Below, piece after piece: positions 46,927 to 55,094 of a stretch of DNA of 55,381 nt (position 1 is the stretch's first letter; every line of letters starts with the position of its first letter). The DNA is taken from contig WVWN01000057.1 in the NCBI GenBank assembly GCA_011773985.1, positions 1 to 55,381 of the forward strand, given 5' to 3'. The DNA comes from Candidatus Zixiibacteriota bacterium. Its GTDB lineage: Bacteria > RBG-13-66-14 > B26-G2 > WVWN01. The translations under genes were made by a program, and so were the position numbers. A model generated the notes under the pieces. The model did no database searches. It was not told where the DNA came from and saw only the letters and a program-made list of their open reading frames with translations.

Positions 46927-47520
46927 ATGAGGAAGTATATTTCGATAATCGTGATAATCGCGGCCGTCGCGGCGTTGTGCGCCTCGTGCTCGGGCAAGAA
47001 GAAGGTCGTCATGGGGACGCAGTATAAATGTAAGGAATGCGGCGAGATCTACCGCGACGACACCCGTGAAATAGAGGTCCGCCGGGAAGTCGCCGACGAT
47101 GTGAACGTCGAGGTAGTGGAAGATTATTGTCCGACGTGCGGCGACGAGGTCGTCGTGGTAGAACAAATCCAATACCAGATTTGCCCGGTATGCGAAGCGG
47201 ACCGCGGCGCCGTCACCAGAGAAATTAAGATCGAGCGGAAACTGGCCGACACGCTGCAGCGCGAGGTCGAAGCCCCGGTGCCTTGTCCCACGGGCAGGTG
47301 CAGACGAGTAAGCCGCCTCCACGAGAAGTACAATTGGGATTGGGAATTTTGCAAGGCGGTGAGCAGCCAGGAAATCGGCTTGGGGTTTAACGAGGATATG
47401 GTGCGCGAGGCTTGGGGCCCGCCCAAGCGCGTCGAGAAAATGGGAAACGCGAAGAGGTGGTATTACGACGCCGGTTACGTGACGTTCGGTGCCTCGGGCA
47501 AAGCCGTGGAGATTAAGTAG
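46927..47520 (+). CDS. lipoprotein with zinc-ribbon-like CxxC pairs and a BamE-like C-terminus
   Basis: 197 residues. A hydrophobic signal (about 5-20) ends in CAS-Cys21, an acceptable lipobox. The mature part has Cys35/38, 68/71 and 86/89 (CKEC, CPTC, CPVC) plus Cys120/125, spaced like rubredoxin knuckles or zinc ribbons. The last 45 residues (about 152-197: GFNEDMVREAWGPPKR, RWYYDAGYVTFGASGKAVEIK) resemble the BamE/SmpA fold, in which the G(L/M)xxxxVxxxxGxP turn is followed by strands. An exported protein with several metal knuckles is uncommon. GAGGAGACG precedes the start. Role unknown; an outer membrane assembly accessory is one possibility. Confidence 0.75.
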   Translation: MRKYISIIVIIAAVAALCASCSGKKKVVMGTQYKCKECGEIYRDDTREIEVRREVADDVNVEVVEDYCPTCGDEVVVVEQIQYQICPVCEADRGAVTREIKIERKLADTLQREVEAPVPCPTGRCRRVSRLHEKYNWDWEFCKAVSSQEIGLGFNEDMVREAWGPPKRVEKMGNAKRWYYDAGYVTFGASGKAVEIK

Positions 47521-47723
47521 TAGAGCGGGCGTCGCGTGCCGTGTCGCGCGGCAAATGCCCGGAGGGTAAGCGGCCTCGGCAGCTTTTTAATTGAGTAAGG
47601 CGGCGGCAACGCCGTCTTTACGTTTATTCGTGCCGCGAGGGTTTGCGGATTTAATTTAACCCGGGCAACGACGCAAGGCCGGGACGTTTAAAAATTGAAC
47701 CTGCCCCGCGCGTAGATATTATT
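47521..47723. other. intergenic region between the lipoprotein gene and tRNA-Glu
   Basis: Holds several short GC hairpins (TGCCGTG/CGCGGCA near 47537; GGCGGC/GCCGTC near 47602) but no run of T and no feature I can name. Confidence 0.4.
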
Positions 47724-47798
<75 letters not shown>

Positions 47799-47812
47799 GC
47801 GCGACGACGGCG

Positions 47813-47841
47813 TTTATAACATAAACGGCGCGATTTGTAAA
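47813..47841 (-). promoter_or_regulatory. promoter of tRNA-Glu
   Basis: On the minus strand TTTACA (47841-47836), 17 bases, TATAAA (47818-47813). Confidence 0.7.
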
Positions 47842-47889
47842 GGTGGGAGGTAAGGACCGGCCGGACGTGAAATGGTCCCTCCCGGGCGA

Positions 47890-47918
47890 TTGACTACGCG
47901 TCCTCGCGTGCGTATAAT
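47890..47918 (+). promoter_or_regulatory. promoter of the 47932 gene
   Basis: TTGACT (47890-47895), 17 bases, TATAAT (47913-47918). The predicted start near 47925 is about 7 bases before the ATG at 47932, so the mRNA has almost no leader and the longer frame from 47872 cannot be used. Confidence 0.8.
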
Positions 47919-47931
47919 ATACCATCTTATT

Positions 47932-48939
47932 ATGTCCCCGCTCGTGAAGGTCATTTTAGCGTCGGCCCTCGTCTGGGCCGAGGCCGCTTTTAGCCAATCG
48001 AAGCCGGAGAGTTACGCCAGCCGCGAGTACGGCCTTTATTTCGACGTCCCCGCGGGTTGGTCGCTCGAGCGCAGGCCGAAGGAAGGGCTCGTTTCGCTCC
48101 GCGATTCGTTGGGACTTTTGCGGATAAACGTTGCGGCCCAGATAATGCCCAAGCGGATAGACGTCCGCGAGCTCGCGGACGAGGCCGAGCGCGCGTCGGG
48201 GCTTGACGTGAAGGGGTCGCCCGTCGCGAAGCTTTTGGCCGACGCCGCGTACCCCGACGCGAAGCGGGAGGTTTTGAAGGCTTTCGTCTACGACGACGTC
48301 GACCTTACGGACAAGGCCCGAAGAGAGTACGAGGAGGCCAAGGCGAAAAGGCCCGTCGACGTACGCGAGGTTTCCGGGGGACGGACGGCCGCGCCCGAGG
48401 AACGAGAGTTCTTGGCGGAAATGACTACGAGGTTGTACGAGGCCGAAGGTCAGGCGGCGACGAGGTTGGTCTTTTACGTCGTGGGCGGGGGCGTCGGTTA
48501 TACCGTGACGGTCGCCGCGGCGCGGGAAGATTTTTACGCCGTTTTGCCGTTGGCCCGAGACGTCATCGGGGCGATAAAACTGGATAAACTTTCGGGCGGG
48601 CGTTACGCTATCCCCGACGCGGACGCGCTGACTGCCGCCAAAAAGGGAATCATCATGGGGAAGGTCCTGGCGGACGGCCGGCCCGTGGGGGGCGCCGCGG
48701 TCAACCTCTACGCCGACGCAGCGACCTATGCTAAGGGCGTCCCGTCGCACCGCTCACGCTCGGACGGTTACGGCGAATACGCGTTCACCCAACTCGAGGC
48801 CGGGCGCTACTACCTGCTGGAGGTCTACGGCATATCCGACGAAGGCGAGCGGGTCCGTTCGGTGCAACCGATAACCGATATCGACGTCGTCGAGGGCCGG
48901 GCCGTTTTCGTAAATATCGAGGTCGCTCGGTCCCGGTGA
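47932..48939 (+). CDS. secreted protein with PsbP-like N-terminal and CNA-B-like C-terminal domains
   Basis: 335 residues after correction of the start. Signal peptide about 1-20 (ending AAF). Residues 28-60 (YASREYGLYFDVPAGWSLERR) open a PsbP/Mog1-like alpha-beta domain that seems to run to about 215. Residues about 240-335 (GKVLADGRPVGGAAVNLYAD, YGEYAFTQLEAGRYYLLEV) form a carboxypeptidase-regulatory/CNA-B-type beta-sandwich, often found in envelope proteins. No catalytic residues are evident. It lacks the GKIKA tail. Its transcript is nearly leaderless. Confidence 0.75.
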   Translation: MSPLVKVILASALVWAEAAFSQSKPESYASREYGLYFDVPAGWSLERRPKEGLVSLRDSLGLLRINVAAQIMPKRIDVRELADEAERASGLDVKGSPVAKLLADAAYPDAKREVLKAFVYDDVDLTDKARREYEEAKAKRPVDVREVSGGRTAAPEEREFLAEMTTRLYEAEGQAATRLVFYVVGGGVGYTVTVAAAREDFYAVLPLARDVIGAIKLDKLSGGRYAIPDADALTAAKKGIIMGKVLADGRPVGGAAVNLYADAATYAKGVPSHRSRSDGYGEYAFTQLEAGRYYLLEVYGISDEGERVRSVQPITDIDVVEGRAVFVNIEVARSR

Positions 48940-49041
48940 GAATTTGAAATAAAAAATGAAACCTGCTCGCCGACGGTGCCTTGCCCCTTTTAAACGAACG
49001 GCTCGCTTAGGGGTCTAAGCTATTGGGACCGACGGTTGAAT

Positions 49042-49071
49042 TTGACGCGACGGCCCGCGATAGGCTATTAT
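49042..49071 (+). promoter_or_regulatory. promoter of the first TonB-like gene
   Basis: TTGACG (49042-49047), 18 bases, TATTAT (49066-49071). Confidence 0.65.
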
Positions 49072-49114
49072 ATAAATGGTGGAGAGAAGGTTTCAGAGAA
49101 GAGGAGGGCGAACC

Positions 49115-49858
49115 ATGGCGAAGAAACGCAAAGATCCCCAGGTTAAATTGAAACGCGCGCTTGCCGGCGGCCTTTTTCGCTATACGTTGGCCATTTCCGC
49201 GGGGCTTCACTTCGGCATCTGGGGTATTATCGAGAGGCCCAAGGACGTTCTCGGGAAGGCCCCCGTCGTTAAGACCGACACCGGGTTGGACGTAGATGTA
49301 TTAACGAAAAAGCGGAAGTACGAAGAGTTGCCGCCGCCCGTTTCGATCGAAATGACCGAGCCGGTGCGGGCGCCCGGAGGTTTGGAAACGATTGGTGGCG
49401 TGGGCGAAATACCTATCCCCTTTCCTGACGAGTTGGCCAAATTCGAAACCATCACCGACGCCGTCGGTAAGGGCGAGGGCGAAGGCTTCGGCCCGGGCAC
49501 CCAAATAATCGTCGAGGAGAACATTCAAGTTGAAGAAGAGGCGAAGGTGCCGCCTTGGATGACGCCCACTTTCGACATCGAGTACTCGGAGGCGCCGGTA
49601 ATCGTCCACGAGGTACGTCCCAAATACCCCGACATAGCTCGGGACTCGAGAGTCGAGGGGGACGTGACGCTGCTCGTTTACATAGACGAGTCGGGAAACG
49701 TGCGTAACGCGATCGTCCGGGCGTCGTTAGGTCTTCCCGCGCTGGATGAGGCCGCCATAAGAGCGGCTATGAAGTGTAAGTTCAAGCCCGCCAAGCAGCA
49801 GGGCGTCCCGGTCGGCGTTTGGCACACCATCGTCATGGGGTTTCACCTGAATCGTTAG
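49115..49858 (+). CDS. TonB-family energy transducer, first tandem copy
   Basis: 247 residues from the ATG with AGGAGGG upstream. A basic N-terminus (AKKRKDPQVKLKR) is followed by one membrane helix (about 18-37, LAISAGLHFGIWGII), which carries the SxxxH pattern of TonB anchors. A Pro/Glu/Gly-rich periplasmic linker comes next, then a TonB C-terminal domain (about 155-247) with RPKYPDIARDSRVEGDVTLLVYIDESGNV and CKFKPAKQQGVPVGVW. TonB couples the proton gradient via ExbBD to outer membrane receptors; neither ExbBD nor a receptor is in the window. It is followed by a near-identical gene with a matching terminator. Confidence 0.88.
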   Translation: MAKKRKDPQVKLKRALAGGLFRYTLAISAGLHFGIWGIIERPKDVLGKAPVVKTDTGLDVDVLTKKRKYEELPPPVSIEMTEPVRAPGGLETIGGVGEIPIPFPDELAKFETITDAVGKGEGEGFGPGTQIIVEENIQVEEEAKVPPWMTPTFDIEYSEAPVIVHEVRPKYPDIARDSRVEGDVTLLVYIDESGNVRNAIVRASLGLPALDEAAIRAAMKCKFKPAKQQGVPVGVWHTIVMGFHLNR

Positions 49859-49869
49859 CGTAGCCGTCG

Positions 49870-49894
49870 GGCCGGGGAAACCCCGGCCTTTTTT
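49870..49894 (+). terminator. terminator after the first TonB-like gene
   Basis: GGCCGGGG AAA CCCCGGCC then six T. The same 30 or so bases recur after the second copy. Confidence 0.9.
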
Positions 49895-50035
49895 GTTTCT
49901 TCTAAGGATTATAAAAGGTGTGGCGCCGCGGTGGCAGGCTACTTTGAATTCGCAGTATTCTCCGTGGCGTATATTATTACGGGAGAAGTGCTTGCGGGAC
50001 AATTGTGTGGTAAATACGAGGGGCGGCGATCGGAC

Positions 50036-50064
50036 TTGACACAACTGCCGCGTTAAGTTATTAT
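50036..50064 (+). promoter_or_regulatory. promoter of the second TonB-like gene
   Basis: TTGACA (50036-50041), 17 bases, TATTAT (50059-50064). Confidence 0.75.
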
Positions 50065-50107
50065 TTAAAGGCGGTAGAAGCGGTTTCGGGAAATAGGAGG
50101 CTGAGCC

Positions 50108-50854
50108 GTGGCGAGGAAAAAGAAAGACCCTCAAGAAAAGTTAAGACGCACGCTTGCGGGCGGCGTTTTCCGCTATACTTTGGCTATATCCGCCGGCCTT
50201 CACTTCGGCGTCTGGGGTATTATCGAAATGCCCAAGGACGTCCTCGGGAGGCGCGGCGACGTTAAGATGGGCGGCGGTAAGTTGGACTTGCAGGTAGTAC
50301 GGACGAAGAAGAAGTACGAAGAGTTGCCGCCCCCTCCTTCGATTGAAATGCCCGAACCGGCGCAGGCGCCCAAGGGTTTGGAGGCCAAGGGTAGCGTGGG
50401 GGAAGTGCCGCTCCCCGTTCCGGACGAGATGGCTGATGCCGATACCATCGCCGACGCCGCGGGTACCGGCGAGGGCGAAGGTTTCGGCGAGGGCGCCGAG
50501 ATAATCGTCGAAGAGAACATCGAGGTGGAAGATACGGAAGTGGAGACACCTTGGATGACGCCCACTTTCGACATCGAGTACTCGGAGCCGCCGGTAATCG
50601 TTCACGAGGAGCGTCCCATATACCCGGACATAGCTCACGCCTCGAGGGTCGAGGGCGACGTGACGCTCTTCGTCTACATAGACGAGTCGGGGAACGTGCG
50701 TAACGCGGTGGTCAATTCGTCGCCCGGCCTTCCCGCGCTGGAGGAGGCCGCCAAGAAGGCGGCGATGAAGTGCAAATTCAAGCCGGCTAAGCAACAAGGC
50801 GTCCCGGTCGGCGTTTGGTATAGCATCGTTATGCAGTTTCGCTTGAGCCATTAG
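50108..50854 (+). CDS. TonB-family energy transducer, second tandem copy
   Basis: 248 residues, collinear with the first copy: basic N-terminus, membrane helix LAISAGLHFGVWGII, linker rich in Pro/Glu/Gly, TonB C-terminal domain with RPIYPDIAHASRVEGDVTLFVYIDESGNV. It starts with GTG behind AGGAGG. The linker has diverged most, while the membrane helix and C-terminal domain are nearly unchanged. Separate promoters and terminators mean the copies can be expressed independently; they may serve different receptors. Confidence 0.88.
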   Translation: MARKKKDPQEKLRRTLAGGVFRYTLAISAGLHFGVWGIIEMPKDVLGRRGDVKMGGGKLDLQVVRTKKKYEELPPPPSIEMPEPAQAPKGLEAKGSVGEVPLPVPDEMADADTIADAAGTGEGEGFGEGAEIIVEENIEVEDTEVETPWMTPTFDIEYSEPPVIVHEERPIYPDIAHASRVEGDVTLFVYIDESGNVRNAVVNSSPGLPALEEAAKKAAMKCKFKPAKQQGVPVGVWYSIVMQFRLSH

Positions 50855-50865
50855 CGTAGCCGTCG

Positions 50866-50890
50866 GGCCGGGGAAACCCCGGCCTTTTTT
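50866..50890 (+). terminator. terminator after the second TonB-like gene
   Basis: Same GGCCGGGG AAA CCCCGGCC hairpin and T-run as after the first copy, evidence that the terminator was duplicated with the gene. Confidence 0.9.
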
Positions 50891-50945
50891 ATTTCGCCGG
50901 TCGGTTTTGACGAGGTGTCGTCGTGCCGGCCGGCTCGTTTTATTT

Positions 50946-50974
50946 TTGACAAAATATACGCTGCTATTTATAAT
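50946..50974 (+). promoter_or_regulatory. consensus promoter of the 50996 gene
   Basis: TTGACA (50946-50951), 17 bases, TATAAT (50969-50974): a perfect sigma-70 consensus. It lies inside the longest open frame (from 50915) and proves the ATG at 50996. Confidence 0.9.
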
Positions 50975-50995
50975 GATGCAAAGGGGGCGAGCCTT

Positions 50996-51502
50996 ATGAA
51001 GGTAAGGGTTTATCCGTGGGTACTCGTTTCTTTGGCGGTTTTGGTTTTTGCCGCCGCTCCCCAGGCCGCGGACGTCGATACGTACGTAATAGCCCAATTG
51101 GCCTGTCCCTTGAAGGTAACGAAGCTCGTTGCCGTTTACGGGCCCGTGGGCGCGAAATACAAGGCGACCGACTACGTCAATATAAACCCCGAAGGCACGG
51201 AAAAACTCTGGGTCTTCGCCGTATTCGAGAACGCGGGCGACGACCCCATTACCTCCTTCATAGCCGACGTCTTAGTGTGGAACGCCGCGGGGGACGAACT
51301 TTTCCGGGGCGAGGGGGAATTCGAATTCCCGCTTCGCGACAACGCGCGGAGCAAGGAATGGGGCTGGGCCTTCGAGGATGCCTACGCCGCCGCGGCGGTG
51401 ATCTTTATCCCGCGGGTTATAAACTTCCCGGCTAGCCGGGAATGGGAAGCCGACGAGAAGTTTATCGAACTCAAACTCGGCGAGCTCCGCCAGGCGGATT
51501 AG
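50996..51502 (+). CDS. secreted protein of unknown function
   Basis: 168 residues. The signal peptide (about 1-24, ending PQAAD) is followed by a beta-rich domain: VYGPVGAKYKATDYVNINPEGTEKLWVFAVFENAGDDPITSFIADVLVWNAAGDELF looks like an immunoglobulin-like fold, in which an ENAGDDPI loop is typical of DUF-type FxLYD domains. AGGGGGCGAG precedes the ATG. Its perfect promoter predicts high expression. A TonB-like gene follows after 3 bases, so the two are co-transcribed. I do not recognise the family. Confidence 0.65.
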   Translation: MKVRVYPWVLVSLAVLVFAAAPQAADVDTYVIAQLACPLKVTKLVAVYGPVGAKYKATDYVNINPEGTEKLWVFAVFENAGDDPITSFIADVLVWNAAGDELFRGEGEFEFPLRDNARSKEWGWAFEDAYAAAAVIFIPRVINFPASREWEADEKFIELKLGELRQAD

Positions 51503-51505
51503 GGA

Positions 51506-51928
51506 ATGAGGTTAATAGGTGGCGCCTTCGTAATTGCGTTGTGCGCCGCGGCCGGGGCGCGGGCCGCGGATTTGCCCCGGGCGTACGCGGAGGCCATCGC
51601 GGCGCGCGACTTCGGCCGCCTGTTGGCCGAGTTGAACAGGCAATTCGACGTACCGCCCATACCCGTCTCCGAGCCCGAAACGGTCTACCCCGAGGTAGCG
51701 GGCCGCGCGGGCGCGCAGGGAACGGTGAAGGTCGTCCTTTACGTGGATGAACGCGGCGACGTGGGCGAGGTGGTTATAGCGGATTCGCCCGGTTGGTTCG
51801 CTCTCGAGGAGGCGGCGCGGCGAGCCGCATATACGATTCGTTATCGGCCGGCGACGCGTAAGGGCGAACCGGTCGCCGCGTGGTACGTCGCCGATATAAT
51901 TTTTTACATCGCCCCGCCCGACCGATAA
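51506..51928 (+). CDS. short exported TonB C-terminal-domain protein without a membrane anchor
   Basis: 140 residues: a signal peptide (about 1-20, ending ARAAD), about 25 linking residues and then a TonB C-terminal domain (about 50-136) with EPETVYPEVAGRAGAQGTVKVVLYVDERGDV and YRPATRKGEPVAAWYV. There is no ExbBD-interacting membrane helix after signal cleavage, so it cannot energise receptors in the usual way and may act as a free plug or decoy domain. It is co-transcribed with the 50996 gene. Confidence 0.8.
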   Translation: MRLIGGAFVIALCAAAGARAADLPRAYAEAIAARDFGRLLAELNRQFDVPPIPVSEPETVYPEVAGRAGAQGTVKVVLYVDERGDVGEVVIADSPGWFALEEAARRAAYTIRYRPATRKGEPVAAWYVADIIFYIAPPDR

Positions 51929-51953
51929 TATCGAAGTTGAACGGCGATTTCTA

Positions 51954-52868
51954 ATGGCGACGCGTACGTTAAAGTTACCGTCGAATCTTGCCGAGGAGTA
52001 CAGGAAAGATGTCGGGGGAGTACTCGCGCGTTGGGCCGCGGACGAGCGAATCGAGGGCATATTGTTACTGGGCGGGGTTCCCGGCCGTCACCCCGACGAC
52101 GGCGACGGGGACGTTCTGGTTGTTGTCAAGGACGAGTGCGCCGTGGGCCGCTCGTACGTACGCGCCATTTCCGGCCGTTCGTGGCTCCGCGTTCACGTTA
52201 CTGGTTACAGGGCGTTGCTTCGCGAGTTGCAAGACAGGAATTTGACACCTTTTCAACTATCGCTGAAGGGGGCTTTCATCGCGCTCGACCCGCGCGGCCG
52301 CCTGAGGGATGCTCTCCGGACCTTGGACCCCCTTCTAAGCGGCGCCTTGCCCAAAGCGCGGGTGGGCGCCGCCGCGAGCGTCGCCGCGGCTTTGCGTGAC
52401 GCCGAAGCCGCGTTGGCCGCTTGCAGCCCCGCGGACGCGGGCGCCGCGCTCTCGCGAGCTTGTAGCAACCTTGCCGCGCTCGAGCTGTTGAACGACGGCG
52501 TTTGGCCGGCCGGCCCGTGCCCGCTCGCGGCTCGCGAGGGAGGCTCCGCGCGGCATCTAGCCGCGGCCCTTTGGAGGGCCGGCGGCGACGTAAATAGACT
52601 GGCGCGAGTTACCGCGGGCGCGTCGGCCGCGTTCCGTCGTTCCCTGCCGGCGGCGACGGCGTGCATTTTCGATTTCCTTATCAAACGGGGCGGCAGCGCG
52701 GCTGTGGCTTCGGTGGCCGAATCCCTCGAGTTGACGGACATCGCCGAGCTCGACTTAGTGCTTAACGCGCTGGATGCCTATGGCCTTGTGAAGGTAGGTC
52801 GAGAAGAACGGCCCGTACCCGGCTTGCCCGGGTTAACTTATAACGAGCCCGTCTTGACGGTGGCTTAA
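51954..52868 (+). CDS. nucleotidyltransferase-like protein (degenerate motif)
   Basis: 304 residues, no signal peptide. The N-terminus contains ILLLGGVPGRHPDDGDGDVLVVV (about 36-58), which resembles the G-G-x(n)-D-x-D core of MNT/polymerase-beta nucleotidyltransferases. A long helical part (about 125-240, Ala-rich, HEPN-like in character) follows, then a winged-helix-like end (IFDFLIKRGG, VAESLELTDIAELDLVLNALDAYGLVKVG). The order NTase, helical, winged helix recalls kanamycin-nucleotidyltransferase-like proteins, but the call is tentative. Confidence 0.5.
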   Translation: MATRTLKLPSNLAEEYRKDVGGVLARWAADERIEGILLLGGVPGRHPDDGDGDVLVVVKDECAVGRSYVRAISGRSWLRVHVTGYRALLRELQDRNLTPFQLSLKGAFIALDPRGRLRDALRTLDPLLSGALPKARVGAAASVAAALRDAEAALAACSPADAGAALSRACSNLAALELLNDGVWPAGPCPLAAREGGSARHLAAALWRAGGDVNRLARVTAGASAAFRRSLPAATACIFDFLIKRGGSAAVASVAESLELTDIAELDLVLNALDAYGLVKVGREERPVPGLPGLTYNEPVLTVA

Positions 52869-52919
52869 AAGCTCCGAGAGGGAACTTCTACCAACGTGTT
52901 ATCTAAACGAGGGAACGTA

Positions 52920-55001
52920 ATGGCGACGAGTTGTGGTCCGTCTTGGAAGCGGCTGGTTGTTGGAGGGTTGTTATCCGCGTCGGTCGCCGCGGCCGCGTTC
53001 GGCGAACGGGGCGCTTCGCTCTCCTCTACCAGAAAAATGGCGGTGCGCGCGGAGGGCCGCGAGTTCGTTCTCAACTTAAACGACGGCGGCGCAACGTTCG
53101 CCATCTCCGCGCCGGCGCAGTCCGCGGTAAAAGCCGACGCCGGGGTAGCGATTTTACCGACCATTTATCCGTCCTTTGCGGCGGCCCAAGGGCGGCTACT
53201 GCCCTCGCTCGAGCTCTGCCGGTGGCGCGGCCTCGCTTACGAGGAGGGGGTCTTAGCCGCGGTAGAACTTAAGCTCGAGGAGGCCGTGGGCCCTTTAACG
53301 TCGGGTCGGGGCGGTTTTCTGACCGCGCTTGCGTTAAGGTTGAAGCAATTGTACGAGGGGGACGACCACCCCGCCTCGCGCGTCGCCTTCGGCGAGGCCC
53401 AGGCTTTCGTGGCGACGGCGCTCGCGCTGTCGAGGCCGGACGGGAGCGTGCCCGCGGAGTTGGGGTTCCCGAATGAAGTAGCGAGCAAGGCGGCTCAAGA
53501 CCGGGAGCGCTTTTTAAAGGAAGATATCGGGGCGCGGGTTCCCGCGGGGAGATACCTTTGGGACGAGCAGTTACAACGCGTTTACCTCACGAGCCGATGG
53601 CTGGCTCGAGGCTTCGACCGCACGGAGGAGAAAGAGTTCAAAGCGGCCGTCGCCTTGGCGTGGGCCGTCGAGAGCGACGCGGCGCTCGCGGGGCAGTACC
53701 GCGCGCTCGCCGAATTGTGTGATTCGCTGGTCGGCCTGCCGCCGGCGAGCGCTTCCGTGGCCGACTACTATAGGCTCCTGGGGGGGCGGGACGGCGTCGA
53801 GGTCCTGAGAGAGGTCGGGACGATCCGAAAGATCCAACTCGAGGCCAAAGAGAAGGGCGACGCGTTCGTTTTTCTTCCCGCGCTCGGCCAAGTCGACGTC
53901 GGGTTAATACGGCGGTTTGCGTCCCGCGGCGGCCCGCGGGGGGGTACGTGGGCCGAAGATTACGCGGCCGCGACAAGGGAAGGGACGGTCGCGACGGCGC
54001 CGTCGCGCGACGGCCCCTGGTTCGACTTCATGGCCTACGCGTGGGCGGCGTTGGTGACGCCGGCCGCGACGCCCGAAGCCGCGAAAATAAGTTGGGACGA
54101 CGGTTACAAGAAGCGCCTCGCGGAGTCGTACGTAACCGGTTTCGACCAGGTTCGCGTCCGCGCTCCGGTGACGCCGGCCGTCGGCACGGCCGAGGTTTTG
54201 GCGGTCGACGTAAGCCCCGAAGTCCGGCTCGAGCCTTTGCCCGAATATTACTTGAGAATGGCTCGAGCTTACGCGCGGTTGGAGGAAGTCGTAGGGGCCG
54301 CGCTCACGCCGGGGGTAGCGGCGAGCGTTCCCGGGCGGCGCGAGGGGGGCGTGACCGGGAGGTCGCTTGCCGCAGAAGCGGCGGACATGCGGGAGTTGTT
54401 TTACGGCCTGTATTTACTGTCGTGCGCGGACGTCGGCATGACGCCGGTGGCGGGGTACGGGGAGGTCCCGGACCGTGCGGCCGCGGCAACGCGCGCGTAC
54501 GAGTGGCTCGAGAAATGGCGGTCCGACGCCGACATGGCGCGCGACGTACGGGAGCTTTGGCTGCTCGGCCCGGCGGACCCCTCGGACCCGGCGAAGGGGA
54601 ACGTTTACCGTTGTATCCTCGGCGTCCGCGCGCTCGATATCGACGTCAAGTACGACGAAAAGCCGTCCTATTCCCTCACGGGTACGACTCGAGCTGCGGA
54701 ACTCCATTTCAAACCGGTTACCTATACGGTGTTAGTACCCGTAGCGGTCGAAGTCGTCGTACGCGGCGAGAAAACGCTCACGAGGGCCGAATTCCGCAAG
54801 ATCTGCGACGAAGAGAAAACGGAAGGCGCTATTGTCGCCGCCCTGAAGGAGTTCGGGAAGCCGGAAGAACCGCCGCCCGAGGAACCGGCGGTCCCCGCCG
54901 AGCGAGAAGTCGATACGGGCATGGTGGTTCTCATCGGCGTCCTCGCCCTGTTTGCGTTAATAGTTATCGTCGCGCTCATCGCCGGCCGTCAGCGTTACTG
55001 A
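52920..55001 (+). CDS. large exported protein with C-terminal membrane anchor (possibly DUF3160-like)
   Basis: 693 residues from the ATG with GAGGG upstream; the longest frame starts at a GTG 24 bases earlier. An N-terminal signal (about 12-28), a mostly helical body, a Pro/Glu-rich linker (EEPPPEEPAVPAERE, about 645-660) and a final membrane helix (about 663-685) ending in a basic tail place the body outside the cytoplasm. Parts such as VPAGRYLWDEQLQRVYLTSRWLARG and the later AYARLEEVVGAALTPG recall DUF3160 proteins, but the match is weak. It precedes bamA by about 90 bases; the two have separate promoters. Confidence 0.55.
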   Translation: MATSCGPSWKRLVVGGLLSASVAAAAFGERGASLSSTRKMAVRAEGREFVLNLNDGGATFAISAPAQSAVKADAGVAILPTIYPSFAAAQGRLLPSLELCRWRGLAYEEGVLAAVELKLEEAVGPLTSGRGGFLTALALRLKQLYEGDDHPASRVAFGEAQAFVATALALSRPDGSVPAELGFPNEVASKAAQDRERFLKEDIGARVPAGRYLWDEQLQRVYLTSRWLARGFDRTEEKEFKAAVALAWAVESDAALAGQYRALAELCDSLVGLPPASASVADYYRLLGGRDGVEVLREVGTIRKIQLEAKEKGDAFVFLPALGQVDVGLIRRFASRGGPRGGTWAEDYAAATREGTVATAPSRDGPWFDFMAYAWAALVTPAATPEAAKISWDDGYKKRLAESYVTGFDQVRVRAPVTPAVGTAEVLAVDVSPEVRLEPLPEYYLRMARAYARLEEVVGAALTPGVAASVPGRREGGVTGRSLAAEAADMRELFYGLYLLSCADVGMTPVAGYGEVPDRAAAATRAYEWLEKWRSDADMARDVRELWLLGPADPSDPAKGNVYRCILGVRALDIDVKYDEKPSYSLTGTTRAAELHFKPVTYTVLVPVAVEVVVRGEKTLTRAEFRKICDEEKTEGAIVAALKEFGKPEEPPPEEPAVPAEREVDTGMVVLIGVLALFALIVIVALIAGRQRY

Positions 55002-55023
55002 GAGGCGGCATAACCCTTTCGCC

Positions 55024-55052
55024 TTGACTTGCCCGGACCCCTGTGGTAGCAT
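55024..55052 (+). promoter_or_regulatory. promoter of bamA
   Basis: TTGACT (55024-55029), 17 bases, TAGCAT (55047-55052). Confidence 0.65.
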
Positions 55053-55094
55053 TTTTCGCCTCGCGGAGGAGCCTCGCCTCCGTGTTTTTATATC

